Source of the DNA: Minwuia thermotolerans
Lineage (GTDB): Bacteria; Pseudomonadota; Alphaproteobacteria; Minwuiales; Minwuiaceae
DNA: 43,002 nucleotides
Assembly: GCA_021604565.1 (NCBI GenBank)
Contig: BQJF01000035.1
Location: 1-43,002, forward strand
Direction: 5' to 3'
Position 1 is the stretch's first letter. Each line of letters opens with the position of its first letter. The notes under the pieces are model-generated. The model searched no databases, was not told the DNA's origin, and was given only the letters and a program-made list of their open reading frames with translations. A program made the position numbers and the translations under genes. This document shows, in pieces, positions 16,903 through 25,321 of this stretch.

Positions 16903-18927
16903 TCAGCGGTTGCGGATGATCAGGTTGCCGTGACTGTCGACCGTCAGTGTCTGGTCCGGGCGCAGCACGGTCACGGATGCCGGTTCCTCGACCAGGGCCG
17001 GTCCCTCGATCACCGCACCATCACCCAGGCTGGCGCGATCATAGACAGCGGCCTGCAGGGCACCATCGTCGTAGTGGACCTGCCGGTGCGCTGTCGGTTC
17101 CGGCGCACCGGACGCTTTCGGCAGTGTCGGCAGGTGCGGTGTTTCCCGGACCGAGATCGCGGTGACCTTGAAGGTGATCACCTCGATCACCTCCCGCGGG
17201 ATGTTGAAGCCGAAGCGGGCCTTGTGCAGGTCATGGAACGTGGCCCAGGCCCTTTGCACCGTCTCCGCATCAAAGGTCTCGAACTCCACCGGCACTTCCA
17301 GTTCGTAGTTCTGGCCGAGGTAGCGCAGTTCCAGCGTGCGGCTGACGCTCAGTCCCTGCTCGTAGCCCTGGGCCTTCAGGTTGCCCAGCGCATCGCTGAC
17401 AAGCTGGCCCATGACCTCATTGGCACGGTCCAGGTCGAAGCGGCTGGAGGTCATCTGCACCGTGCGCTCCAGATCGACCCGCGCATCGGTCATGATGAAG
17501 CCGAAGGCGGAGAACTGGCCCGGATGGTTCGGCACGACGCCCGTCGGGATCGAAGCCTCCCCCATCAGATCGGCAACATGCAGCGGCCCGGCGCCACCGA
17601 AGGCGAGCAGGGCGAAGTCGCGCGGGTCCTGTCCCCGCTCCGTCAGTACCGAACGCAGCGCACCGGTCATGTTGTTGGTCACGATGCGCAGCACCGCCAG
17701 CGCGGTTTCCTCCACGCCCAGGCCCAGCGGCTCCGCGATGGCCTGCATCGCCGCCCGCGCCTTCGCCATGTCCAGTGCCATGGTTCCGCCGAGGAAATTC
17801 TCCGGGCTGATGCGCCCCAGGATGACATTGGCATCCGTCACGGTCGGTTGCGTGCCGCCGAAACCGTAGCAGGCCGGGCCGGGATTGGCACCGGCGCTCT
17901 GCGGTCCGACCCGCAGCATGCCGCCCTTGTCGATCCAGGCGATGGAGCCGCCGCCCGCGCCGATGGTGCGGATGTCGATCATCGGAACCTGGATGGGCAC
18001 ACCGAACTCGATCTCGAAATTGGTGGTGAAGCTCTCCTGCCCATCCACGACCGTGGAACAGTCAGTGGAGGTGCCGCCCATGTCGAAGGTGACCAGGTTG
18101 CCGACGTCAAGCTGCGCCGCGATGTGGCGCGCCGCGACGACACCGCCGGTCGGTCCGGACACGGTCATGTGGATCGGCGACGCGGCCGCTGCATCGGTGG
18201 TCATCTCGCCGCCATTGGACTTGATGATGGCGACATTCTCGACACCACCCCGCTCCTTCAGCCGCGTGCCGAGGTCTGTCAGGTAGCGGCTGACGATGGG
18301 CTTGACGAAAGCATCGGCGATGGTCGTGGAGGCACGTTCGTACTCCTTCCACTTCGGCAGTACTTCATAGGAAATGGAGATCGGCACGTCCGGCAGGGCC
18401 TTTGCCAGGATGTCGCGCACCGCGATCTCGTGATCGGGGGTGACATAGGAGAACAGCAGGTTCACGGCAATCGCTTCGATCCCGCCACGGGCCGCGATCT
18501 CCTCCGCCATGGCTTCCACCTCGGCGGGGTCGACGGCCTTGTGAACCGCGCCGCTGGCCAGCATCCGCTCATCAAGCTCGAAGCAGTCGCGCCGCTTCAT
18601 CAGTGGCTTCGGCTTCACCCAGCTCGCGTCATAATGGTGCTTGCGGTTGCCGCGCTGGATGAAGGGCACATCACGAAAGCCCTTCGTCGTGACATAGCCG
18701 ACCCGCGCGCCGCGCCGTTCCAGGATGGCATTGGTGGCCACCGTGGTGCCGAGGCGCAGGTTGCGGATGCTGTCTGTGAGCTGTTTCAGCCCCTGCAGCA
18801 CACCATCCGTCGGATTGGCCGGGGTCGAGAGATTCTTCCAGACCGTGACTTCCTTCCCCTCCGGGTCATAGGCCACGAAATCGGTGAATGTGCCCCCGAC
18901 ATCGATTCCCACCGTCAAGCGTGACAT
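16903..18927 (-). CDS. Hydantoinase A/oxoprolinase family subunit (ATP-binding)
   Basis: A 674-residue HyuA-type subunit with an actin-like ATPase fold. The phosphate-1 loop is LTVGIDVGGTFTDFVAYD at the N-terminus, then LRLGTTVATNAILERRGARVGYVTTKGF, the acidic and glycine loops SGPTGGVVAARHIA and NLVTFDMGGTSTDCS, TIGAGGGSIAWID, and GAGPLHVADLMGEASIPTGVVPNHPGQFSAFG. ATP would activate the carbonyl or amide substrate while HyuB completes hydrolysis. I start at 18927 (MSRLTVGID) because it directly precedes the family start and has GGGGG upstream; the longer frame back to 19074 has no family similarity. It leads a three-gene minus-strand operon. Confidence 0.9.
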   Translation of the reverse strand: MSRLTVGIDVGGTFTDFVAYDPEGKEVTVWKNLSTPANPTDGVLQGLKQLTDSIRNLRLGTTVATNAILERRGARVGYVTTKGFRDVPFIQRGNRKHHYDASWVKPKPLMKRRDCFELDERMLASGAVHKAVDPAEVEAMAEEIAARGGIEAIAVNLLFSYVTPDHEIAVRDILAKALPDVPISISYEVLPKWKEYERASTTIADAFVKPIVSRYLTDLGTRLKERGGVENVAIIKSNGGEMTTDAAAASPIHMTVSGPTGGVVAARHIAAQLDVGNLVTFDMGGTSTDCSTVVDGQESFTTNFEIEFGVPIQVPMIDIRTIGAGGGSIAWIDKGGMLRVGPQSAGANPGPACYGFGGTQPTVTDANVILGRISPENFLGGTMALDMAKARAAMQAIAEPLGLGVEETALAVLRIVTNNMTGALRSVLTERGQDPRDFALLAFGGAGPLHVADLMGEASIPTGVVPNHPGQFSAFGFIMTDARVDLERTVQMTSSRFDLDRANEVMGQLVSDALGNLKAQGYEQGLSVSRTLELRYLGQNYELEVPVEFETFDAETVQRAWATFHDLHKARFGFNIPREVIEVITFKVTAISVRETPHLPTLPKASGAPEPTAHRQVHYDDGALQAAVYDRASLGDGAVIEGPALVEEPASVTVLRPDQTLTVDSHGNLIIRNR

Positions 18928-19074
18928 GCATCCCCCTGCAGACTGCTGGTTCCCTGAATTCCTGACAGGGTAATGCACTTGTCTGCAACCTTGCTTGGAT
19001 GCAGATGCACTTGCACCATGTGGCGAACGCAACGGCGACAGGTCCCGCAGCAGTCCGGTGCAGTGCCGAAACAC

Positions 19075-19106
19075 GAAGGCCCTGCCAGTTGCCTGACAGG
19101 GCCTTC
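19075..19106 (-). terminator. Strong hairpin terminator of the YdcH-like gene
   Basis: A perfect 10-bp inverted repeat, GAAGGCCCTG (19075-19084) and CAGGGCCTTC (19097-19106), with a 12-base loop, lies 26 bases beyond the stop of the minus-strand YdcH-like gene and before hyuA. On the minus strand it is followed by GTGTTTCG, a poor U tract, so efficiency is uncertain. Confidence 0.6.
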
Positions 19107-19132
19107 GGTCGGTCAGTCGTCGATGCGCGCGG

Positions 19133-19300
19133 TCAGGCCGCGTGTCGCTCCAGCATCGAATCCTTCAGCGAGAGTTTCTGTTTCTTCCATTTCGCCAACA
19201 GCGCTTCATCCGGTGCCGGGCGAGCCTCCTCAGCGGAGATCTTGGCCTCAAGCTCCGCATGGCGACGCTTCATCTGATCAAGTGTTGGTTTGGATGACAC
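19133..19300 (-). CDS. YdcH/DUF465 family small coiled-coil protein
   Basis: A 55-residue, highly charged helical protein. The GTG at 19300 is the likely start (VSSKPTLDQMKRRHAELEAKI), with AAGGGAG nine bases upstream; the longer frame has unrelated sequence. Pattern L-x-x-x-H-x-x-L-x-x-x-I, then acidic turn, then LLAKWKKQKLSLKDSML, is that of the YdcH/DUF465 family, whose function is not established. It is divergent from ctrA and shares its intergenic region, and a strong hairpin follows the stop. Confidence 0.8.
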   Translation of the reverse strand: MSSKPTLDQMKRRHAELEAKISAEEARPAPDEALLAKWKKQKLSLKDSMLERHAA

Positions 19301-19392
19301 GTGGTACTCCCTTCCGTTGTTCGGTGGGTAGGACCGGGTGACATCTGGGCACCCGGCCCTGTCACATGAAATTCTGCGCCCCGAATTTCGAT

Positions 19393-19412
19393 CTGTCATC
19401 CCCGAATGACAG
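19393..19412. repeat. Short inverted repeat in the ydcH-ctrA intergenic region
   Basis: CTGTCAT (19393-19399) and ATGACAG (19406-19412) form a perfect 7-bp stem with loop CCCCGA, followed on the plus strand by TTTTCTGAC. It may be an operator or a weak attenuator between the divergent genes. Confidence 0.3.
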
Positions 19413-19500
19413 TTTTCTGACATTTCCTTCTGGTTAACCGGAAACTGGAACGGGATTTGCGGTGCCCCGGACAATCGTCATGACAGACGTCACGGAAAGT

Positions 19501-19537
19501 GAATCAACAAGTGTTAACGCCGTTAATCATTCGTTAG
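19501..19537 (+). promoter_or_regulatory. ctrA upstream control region: GANTC site and CtrA box
   Basis: GAATC at 19501-19505 is a CcrM methylation site (GANTC). TTAATCATTCGTTAG at 19523-19537 fits the CtrA recognition pattern TTAA-N7-TTAA with one change in the last base. Further TTAA half-sites stand at 19514 and 19540. In Caulobacter, ctrA is autoregulated through such boxes and its first promoter is controlled by a GANTC site, so the same logic may hold here. The ctrA start is 59 bases downstream of the box. Confidence 0.6.
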
Positions 19538-19595
19538 GATTAATTGATGATTATCCTTCGTGTGAGGTTAATGCGGGCAAGGAAGGAACAGTGCG

Positions 19596-20291
<696 letters not shown>

Positions 20292-20346
20292 GGCTTCGGC
20301 AACAGAGGCATCTGCCCGCGAACGACTTCTATCTGCCCCTCCCTGA

Positions 20347-20619
20347 TCAGCCGTCGGACTGTCGCACCAGTCCGGCGGCTTTCAGCGTTTCAAGGGCCAC
20401 TGTCAGATCTTCCTGCAACACCGCCGCATCCGCATCGGGAAAGGCCGCAACGAAGGTCGCCTGAATGCCTTCCAGGCTCTGCGGCTGTTCCAGAAGACGC
20501 CAGATCGCTGCCCCCATGGCATCCAGATGAACGATTTCCCCGCTGACCGGCACGACCAGAAACAGGTCATCATCCATCGGGTTCTCGGATACCCCTCCGG
20601 CACGTTCCCAGTGGTTCAT
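20347..20619 (-). CDS. PqqD-like small protein paired with an HprK-like kinase
   Basis: A 90-residue protein with the PqqD pattern: an N-terminal beta hairpin (DDLFLVVPVSGEIVHLDAMGAAIWRLL) followed by a helical half with AFPDADAAVLQEDLTVALETLKAAGLV. PqqD-type domains bind precursor peptides and present them to modifying enzymes. The ATG overlaps the stop of the HprK-like kinase gene (ATGA), so the two are made together. HprK-related kinase plus PqqD-like chaperone pairs are a recognised but functionally unexplained bacterial system. I see no obvious precursor peptide nearby. Confidence 0.78.
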   Translation of the reverse strand: MNHWERAGGVSENPMDDDLFLVVPVSGEIVHLDAMGAAIWRLLEQPQSLEGIQATFVAAFPDADAAVLQEDLTVALETLKAAGLVRQSDG

Positions 20620-21470
20620 TCGTCCAGCTCCTGCATCAGGAATTCCGCCGCTTCGAAGCTGTCACCATAGGTCAGATGCAGACATTCGCAGGCGGACGCC
20701 ACCTGGCGCAGCCGGGTGAGCCTTGTCATGGGATCCAGATGGGGGGCGAAGGTCACGGGGACCAGATGTTTCACGGTCTCGGCGATACCGCCCTGCGTCA
20801 GTTTCGGCGCCTGCGGCTGCGGTGACCGCGCCAGCGTGATCAGGCGGCGGACCGGCAGGACTTCCCCGAACGCCGCCTGCGCCTGTTCCGACGGCGCGAG
20901 GTACACCATGCTCCCCTCCCGCGCCGTGCCGCGCGCTTCGACAAAGGCGGTGAAAGACGCCGGGGCACTGTCCGGCAACGGCAGGCGCAGCTTGGGCCGA
21001 AGTCCAAGGGCCATACCCTGCATGTCATCGGACAGGGGCAGACGGTCATCGCACCAGAGCCGCGCACCCGCTTCCACCAGAGCCATGGCCAGGGTGCTCT
21101 TGCCCGCCATCGTGTCGCCCAGCAGGACTGTCAGACCCGACGGGTCCACGGGGCTGATGGCAACGGCGGCGGCATGCAGGCAGATCCATTCCGGGTCAGC
21201 GGCGACAAAGGCCCCGATCACGGTCCCGATCAGACCGTTGGCAGCAAGCAGGCCGGAGGGCAGCACCACATCCGGTGCATCGTAGCTGCTGGCCGTGAAC
21301 CGGACAGAACCATCGTCCGCTGTCAGGGCCGTGACATGCACGGCATTGTCCGCGCCCGCCGCTTCCGGCCAGTGCGGTGCCTGCGCGCGGGTCAGGTCAA
21401 GCAGCGCCTGCGGAGCATCCACGATCACCGGCCGCGTCGGACTGGCAAAACCGGGCCCCCTGTGTTCCAT
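20616..21470 (-). CDS. HprK-related serine kinase-like protein
   Basis: A 284-residue protein with the C-terminal kinase fold of HPr kinase/phosphorylase. The block ICLHAAAV (about 97-103) precedes the P-loop GDTMAGKST (118-126) and the metal-binding LWCDDRLPL (139-146). The PTS-type HprK N-terminal domain is absent, so regulation of HPr is unlikely. Related stand-alone kinases phosphorylate peptides or small molecules. The ATG at 21470 is 8 bases after the glycosyltransferase stop, and its own stop overlaps the PqqD-like gene, which places all three in one minus-strand operon. Confidence 0.78.
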   Translation of the reverse strand: MEHRGPGFASPTRPVIVDAPQALLDLTRAQAPHWPEAAGADNAVHVTALTADDGSVRFTASSYDAPDVVLPSGLLAANGLIGTVIGAFVAADPEWICLHAAAVAISPVDPSGLTVLLGDTMAGKSTLAMALVEAGARLWCDDRLPLSDDMQGMALGLRPKLRLPLPDSAPASFTAFVEARGTAREGSMVYLAPSEQAQAAFGEVLPVRRLITLARSPQPQAPKLTQGGIAETVKHLVPVTFAPHLDPMTRLTRLRQVASACECLHLTYGDSFEAAEFLMQELDE

Positions 21471-21477
21471 GGCCGGT

Positions 21478-22749
21478 TCAGCGACGGCGGCGGCGACCGG
21501 GCCGGGCCGCAGGCTTCGGTGGGGACAGGACCGGCGGCAGCGCACCGGAGGCCACCGCTTTCAGCAGGCGGACATGCTTCGGAAGGGTGTCCTTCAGCGC
21601 ATAGTTCTTCAACACCACTTCGCGGGCCGCCTCCTGCAGCGGCTTCAGCGCCTCCCGGTTGTCCAGCGCCTCCGCGATCCGCTTCGCCAGCCCGTCGATA
21701 TCGAAGAAGTCCACCAGCAGACCCTGCTTGCCGTCGCGAATGACCTCACGCACCGGCTCGGTGTCGGAGGATATGATCAGGCACCCTGTCGCCATGCTCT
21801 CGATCAGCGACCAGGAAAGCACGAAGGGTACGGTCATGTAGACGTGGGCGTGGCTGGCCTGCAGCACCTTCAGATACTCGCCATAGGGCAGCAGTCCGGT
21901 GAAGTGGACCCGGCTCATGTCCAGTTCCAGTTCCTCCAGCATCTTCTGCTTGAAGGTCCGGCCATCGGGCAGCTTCCGGCCATAGGCCACCCGGTCCTGG
22001 CCGACGATGACCGCATGCATGTCGGGCCGCACCTTCTGCAACTGCGCCACCGCCTCCACGAACTGCGGGAAGCCGCGATAGGGCTCCATCCCGCGCGTGG
22101 CGTAGGTCACGATTTCCTTCGCGCCGCTCAGGTCCAGATCACCGACCTTCATCACCGCATCCGGGTCCGGTTTGAAGAAGTCCGTATCCACCCCGTCATG
22201 CAGCACGGTCAGCTTGTTGTGGAAGATCTTGGGGAACTGGTCGCGCTGGAACAGCGTCGGGCACAGGCCCCAGTCGCAGTTCGCCAGGTCCAGCAGGATC
22301 GCGGCGTTGCGGGTGCGGATGCGGCATTCATCGTCTGAGGAGATCTCGCTCTCCGGCAGGTAGTCCGCGTCGGAGCCATGCGCGTGGTAGAACCATTCGA
22401 AGTAGCTCAGGACCCTGGTATCGGGGAACGCGTCCTTCACGTAGAGCGTCGGTCCCCAGCCGGAATGGCCACAGACCAGGTCCGGCACGAAGCCCTGGCG
22501 TTTCAGGTCCATGCACATGCGATAGACCGACTGGCCGTTCAGCACGGCGCTTTCAAGGTTGCGCACATAATGATGCGTCTCTGCCCGCACTTCCCGCGCC
22601 GGTTTGTAGAACGCCTTGGTCACCCCCGGAATCTCGCCGTTCTTCGCCTGGGTGCCGAAGACGAGTTGGTGCCCCTGCTCCGCCGCCAGACTGGTCGCCA
22701 CATGCCGGTACTGGGCCGGAAAATTGTTGTGCAGGAACAGGACACGCAT
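21478..22749 (-). CDS. GT4-family glycosyltransferase
   Basis: A 423-residue GT-B glycosyltransferase. The N-terminal domain begins MRVLFLHNNFPAQYRHVATSLA and has VCGHSGWGPTLYVKDAFP and the unusual FEWFYHAHGSDADYLPE. The C-terminal domain has TYATRGMEPYRGFPQFVEAVA, the donor-binding VHFTGLLPYGEYLKVL, and VLSWSLIESMATGCLIISSDTEPVREVIRDGKQGLLVDFFD, the E-x7-E equivalent region of GT4 enzymes. It ends in a Pro- and Arg-rich tail. It likely adds a sugar to a surface polysaccharide or to a product handled by the downstream HprK-like/PqqD-like pair. Confidence 0.85.
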   Translation of the reverse strand: MRVLFLHNNFPAQYRHVATSLAAEQGHQLVFGTQAKNGEIPGVTKAFYKPAREVRAETHHYVRNLESAVLNGQSVYRMCMDLKRQGFVPDLVCGHSGWGPTLYVKDAFPDTRVLSYFEWFYHAHGSDADYLPESEISSDDECRIRTRNAAILLDLANCDWGLCPTLFQRDQFPKIFHNKLTVLHDGVDTDFFKPDPDAVMKVGDLDLSGAKEIVTYATRGMEPYRGFPQFVEAVAQLQKVRPDMHAVIVGQDRVAYGRKLPDGRTFKQKMLEELELDMSRVHFTGLLPYGEYLKVLQASHAHVYMTVPFVLSWSLIESMATGCLIISSDTEPVREVIRDGKQGLLVDFFDIDGLAKRIAEALDNREALKPLQEAAREVVLKNYALKDTLPKHVRLLKAVASGALPPVLSPPKPAARPGRRRRR

Positions 22750-22934
22750 GGGCGGCTATGCCTCCGGTGAATTGGGTTGTCCGACAGGGATCAGCCAAGC
22801 CGGGCCGCAGGTCAATCCCTGATGCAACCTGCCGCAGGTATTGTCAGCCGGTTAACCAGTTTTAAAGCCCCCTGTGCGACGGTTCCGCTTCAGGCAGACC
22901 CGGGCGCAGGACCCGAAACGCGGAAAGTGAGTCA

Positions 22935-24152
22935 ATGAAGGCGCGGACAGACCAGGAAATCCGGCTGCTGGACTTTGCGGAGCGACTGGCGCGACACACG
23001 GAAGATCGCATCGCGGTCCACATCCACCTGTCGCGGCTGGGCGCGCATTACCGGCGCGCACACCACATGCGCATCGCGGCCAACAGCTTCGAACTGCTGG
23101 CCAAGCGCTTCGACGGCCAGCTCTTCATGATGTCGAACAACGACCTCGTCTTCGTCGCCCGCGGCGCGACCCCGACCGAGGTTGACGAGGTCGTGACCCG
23201 TCTGCGCTATCTGTTCAACGAAGATCCCCTGACCCACGACGACGCCTACGACACGGGCAAGTTCTGCACCTGGTATGACCTGGACGACGACTATGATGCC
23301 TTCGTCGCCCTCGCCGGTTCGCTGAAGCAGCAGGCCGAGAACGACCGCATGATCGAGGCGGAGCGGCGCAAGGCCCGCAGGAATCAGCCGCCTCCGAAGA
23401 TCCCGATGCGACCGGAGCACCTGGGCCGCCTGGTCGAGCAGATCACGTCGATGGACATTTCCTCCCTGATGCGGCGCCAGCCGATCTGCGCCATGGCACC
23501 GGACGGCACGTTGCGCCCGGTGTTCAACGAGCTGTTCGTCTCCATCGGTGACCTGAACCGGATGGTGATGCCGGAGGTCAACCTGACCGCCAATGCCTAT
23601 CTGTTCAGCTATCTGACCCAGTACCTGGACCTGCGCATCCTGAAGGCCCTGCCGGAGATCGAGAACGCGGTGCCGCTCTCCACCTCCATCAACATCAACA
23701 TCGGCACCATCCTGTCGCCGGAGTTCCTGGAGTTCGATCACCGCCTGCGCGCCCTCACCCGCAAGACGATCGTGCTGGAGGTGCAGCCGAGCGACCTGTT
23801 CGCCGACGTCAGCAGCTTCATGTTCGCGCGGGATTTCGTGCGCAATCGCGGCTATCGCATCTGCGTCGATGGCCTGACCCACCTGACCTTCCCGCTGGTG
23901 GACAAGCGCAAGCTGGGTCTGGACATGCAGAAACTCATCTGGTCCGCCGACGCACTGGAAGACGGCGGGGCGGAGCGGCGCAAGGAACTGATCGAAGCCA
24001 TCCGCCGCACCGGCACGTCCCGCGTCATCCTGTGCCGCTGCGATTCGGAGGATGCCTTCGAATTCGGTCGCTCCATCGGCCTGTCCCTGTTCCAGGGCCG
24101 CCTGGTCGATCAGCAACTCGCCGAGATGAACGCCAACCGCAAGGTGGCGTGA
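22935..24152 (+). CDS. Degenerate GGDEF/EAL-domain protein, probably non-catalytic
   Basis: A 405-residue cytosolic protein. Residues 30-100 (IHLSRLGAHYRRAHHMRIAA, DGQLFMMSNNDLVFVARG) have the spacing of a GGDEF domain but lack the GGDEF motif. Residues 190-400 follow an EAL-domain pattern: FNELFVS at the EAL position, EVQPSDLF for the E-L-T-E block, CVDGLTHLTFP for DDFG, LGLDMQKLIW for the catalytic Lys strand, and GLSLFQGRLVD for the QG-end. Several metal ligands are replaced, so c-di-GMP hydrolysis is unlikely and a binding or protein-interaction role is more probable. It is divergent from the glycosyltransferase and convergent with an AT-rich ORFan. Confidence 0.7.
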   Translation: MKARTDQEIRLLDFAERLARHTEDRIAVHIHLSRLGAHYRRAHHMRIAANSFELLAKRFDGQLFMMSNNDLVFVARGATPTEVDEVVTRLRYLFNEDPLTHDDAYDTGKFCTWYDLDDDYDAFVALAGSLKQQAENDRMIEAERRKARRNQPPPKIPMRPEHLGRLVEQITSMDISSLMRRQPICAMAPDGTLRPVFNELFVSIGDLNRMVMPEVNLTANAYLFSYLTQYLDLRILKALPEIENAVPLSTSININIGTILSPEFLEFDHRLRALTRKTIVLEVQPSDLFADVSSFMFARDFVRNRGYRICVDGLTHLTFPLVDKRKLGLDMQKLIWSADALEDGGAERRKELIEAIRRTGTSRVILCRCDSEDAFEFGRSIGLSLFQGRLVDQQLAEMNANRKVA

Positions 24153-24161
24153 GTCCGGGCG

Positions 24162-24689
24162 TCAGACGGCGGCCTGAAGCTTCCGCCATGATCGAACGAA
24201 TACGATCAATGACAAGACAAGCATCCATAAACCAAACAACTTGTTGCCTAGAACTTCAATCAGTGACGAAATCGCGGAATCTACAATACGGTAGCTTACA
24301 ATATCATCCACAAAATAGCCCAGAAAAAAAATAATGACGACCATAGCAATAATTGAAAAAACAACCTGACGGGAAATGATGTACATCGCCAAAACAGGCA
24401 AAATTACTAACCCCAAAACCAAAATTCCAAATACAAAAACAACAGAACGTCCATCAATTCTAGAAATTTCAGACACTTTTAGCTCTTTCACAAAAAATTC
24501 ATCTCCAAAAATATCAACCACCACCCCTCCCAAATAAGAAGAAAATTCAAAATCCACAAAATCCAAAATAAACCTATGAACAAATAAAAGAAATAAAATA
24601 ATAAGCAGAATCGAAAAAATATACCAAACCATTGCGTCACAACCGCTTCGTGCAGCTATATACAGCATATTTCTTCGAGAATTATTCAT
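24162..24689 (-). CDS. AT-rich four-helix membrane protein, ORFan
   Basis: A 175-residue protein that I do not recognise. Hydrophobic segments lie at about 21-42 (WYIFSILLIILFLLFVHRF), 83-105, 109-131 and 151-168, so four membrane helices are likely. Between helices 1 and 2 is an extra stretch with FGDEFFVKELKVSEISRIDG. Base composition is far below that of the surroundings (runs of A and T, many ATT, AAT and AAA codons), a clear sign of recent transfer. No good ribosome binding site is seen before the ATG at 24689; ATGs at residues 8 and 20 are possible starts. It ends 9 bases from the end of the convergent GGDEF/EAL-like gene. Confidence 0.65.
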   Translation of the reverse strand: MNNSRRNMLYIAARSGCDAMVWYIFSILLIILFLLFVHRFILDFVDFEFSSYLGGVVVDIFGDEFFVKELKVSEISRIDGRSVVFVFGILVLGLVILPVLAMYIISRQVVFSIIAMVVIIFFLGYFVDDIVSYRIVDSAISSLIEVLGNKLFGLWMLVLSLIVFVRSWRKLQAAV

Positions 24690-24862
24690 GATGTGAACTA
24701 ATGTCGGTCATGGACGAGAAATGTACCGCTATTATTCGTGCTCCAATGCGCGCAGATAGCCGCCTGATGTATTGTCACTTCACCACAGGCAAGAAGCAAA
24801 CAGTGCGTCCAGCTGGAGCAATACTGCCGCTATGAGGGTAGCAAGAGTGCTGCAGCAGGCCC

Positions 24863-25321
24863 TTACGGCTCCCCGTCAAGCGCGTGGTTCTCGAGATCCT
24901 CGTCGGCTTCGTCTTCGGAGATGCAGCGGCCCCGGATCGAAATTCCTGCCCAGTGCACGCTGTCCGGATTGCCGCTGACCAGCGGGTGCCAGGGTTCCAG
25001 CGGCTTGCCCTCGTAGAGCAGGCGATAGGCGCAGGTGGAGGGCATCCAGCGCAGCTTGCCGACGTTCTCCATGTCCAGCGTCAGGCAGTCGGGGACAACG
25101 ATGGAGCGGTTGGCATAGTCGCCGCAGCGACAGCTCTCGTGATCCAGCAGGCGACAGGCGACATTGGTGAAGACGATCTCACCGGTGTCGATGTCTTCCA
25201 GCTTGTAGAGGCAGCACTTGCCGCAGCCGTCGCAGAGCGACTCCCACTGGGCCTGTGTCATGTCCTCCAGACGCGTCGTCTCCCAGAAGGGGCGTTCGCC
25301 CCCATCGGTGTTCGCGTTCAT
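24863..25321 (-). CDS. YcgN/UPF0260 family cysteine-cluster protein
   Basis: A 152-residue protein rich in conserved Cys: LCDGCGKCCLYKLED, ACRLLDHESCRCGDYANR, VPDCLTL, STCAYRLL and GRCISEDE. This matches the YcgN family of the YkgJ-type zinc/iron cluster proteins. Its function is not established. The ATG overlaps the stop of the upstream LytTR regulator (ATGA at 25318), so the pair is co-translated. The C-terminus is acidic. Confidence 0.85.
   Translation of the reverse strand: MNANTDGGERPFWETTRLEDMTQAQWESLCDGCGKCCLYKLEDIDTGEIVFTNVACRLLDHESCRCGDYANRSIVVPDCLTLDMENVGKLRWMPSTCAYRLLYEGKPLEPWHPLVSGNPDSVHWAGISIRGRCISEDEADEDLENHALDGEP

Noticed and set aside
22852..22865. CtrA box upstream of the GGDEF/EAL-like gene
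   Set aside because: Two TTAA half-sites are separated by 6, not 7, bases, and no other element supports it.
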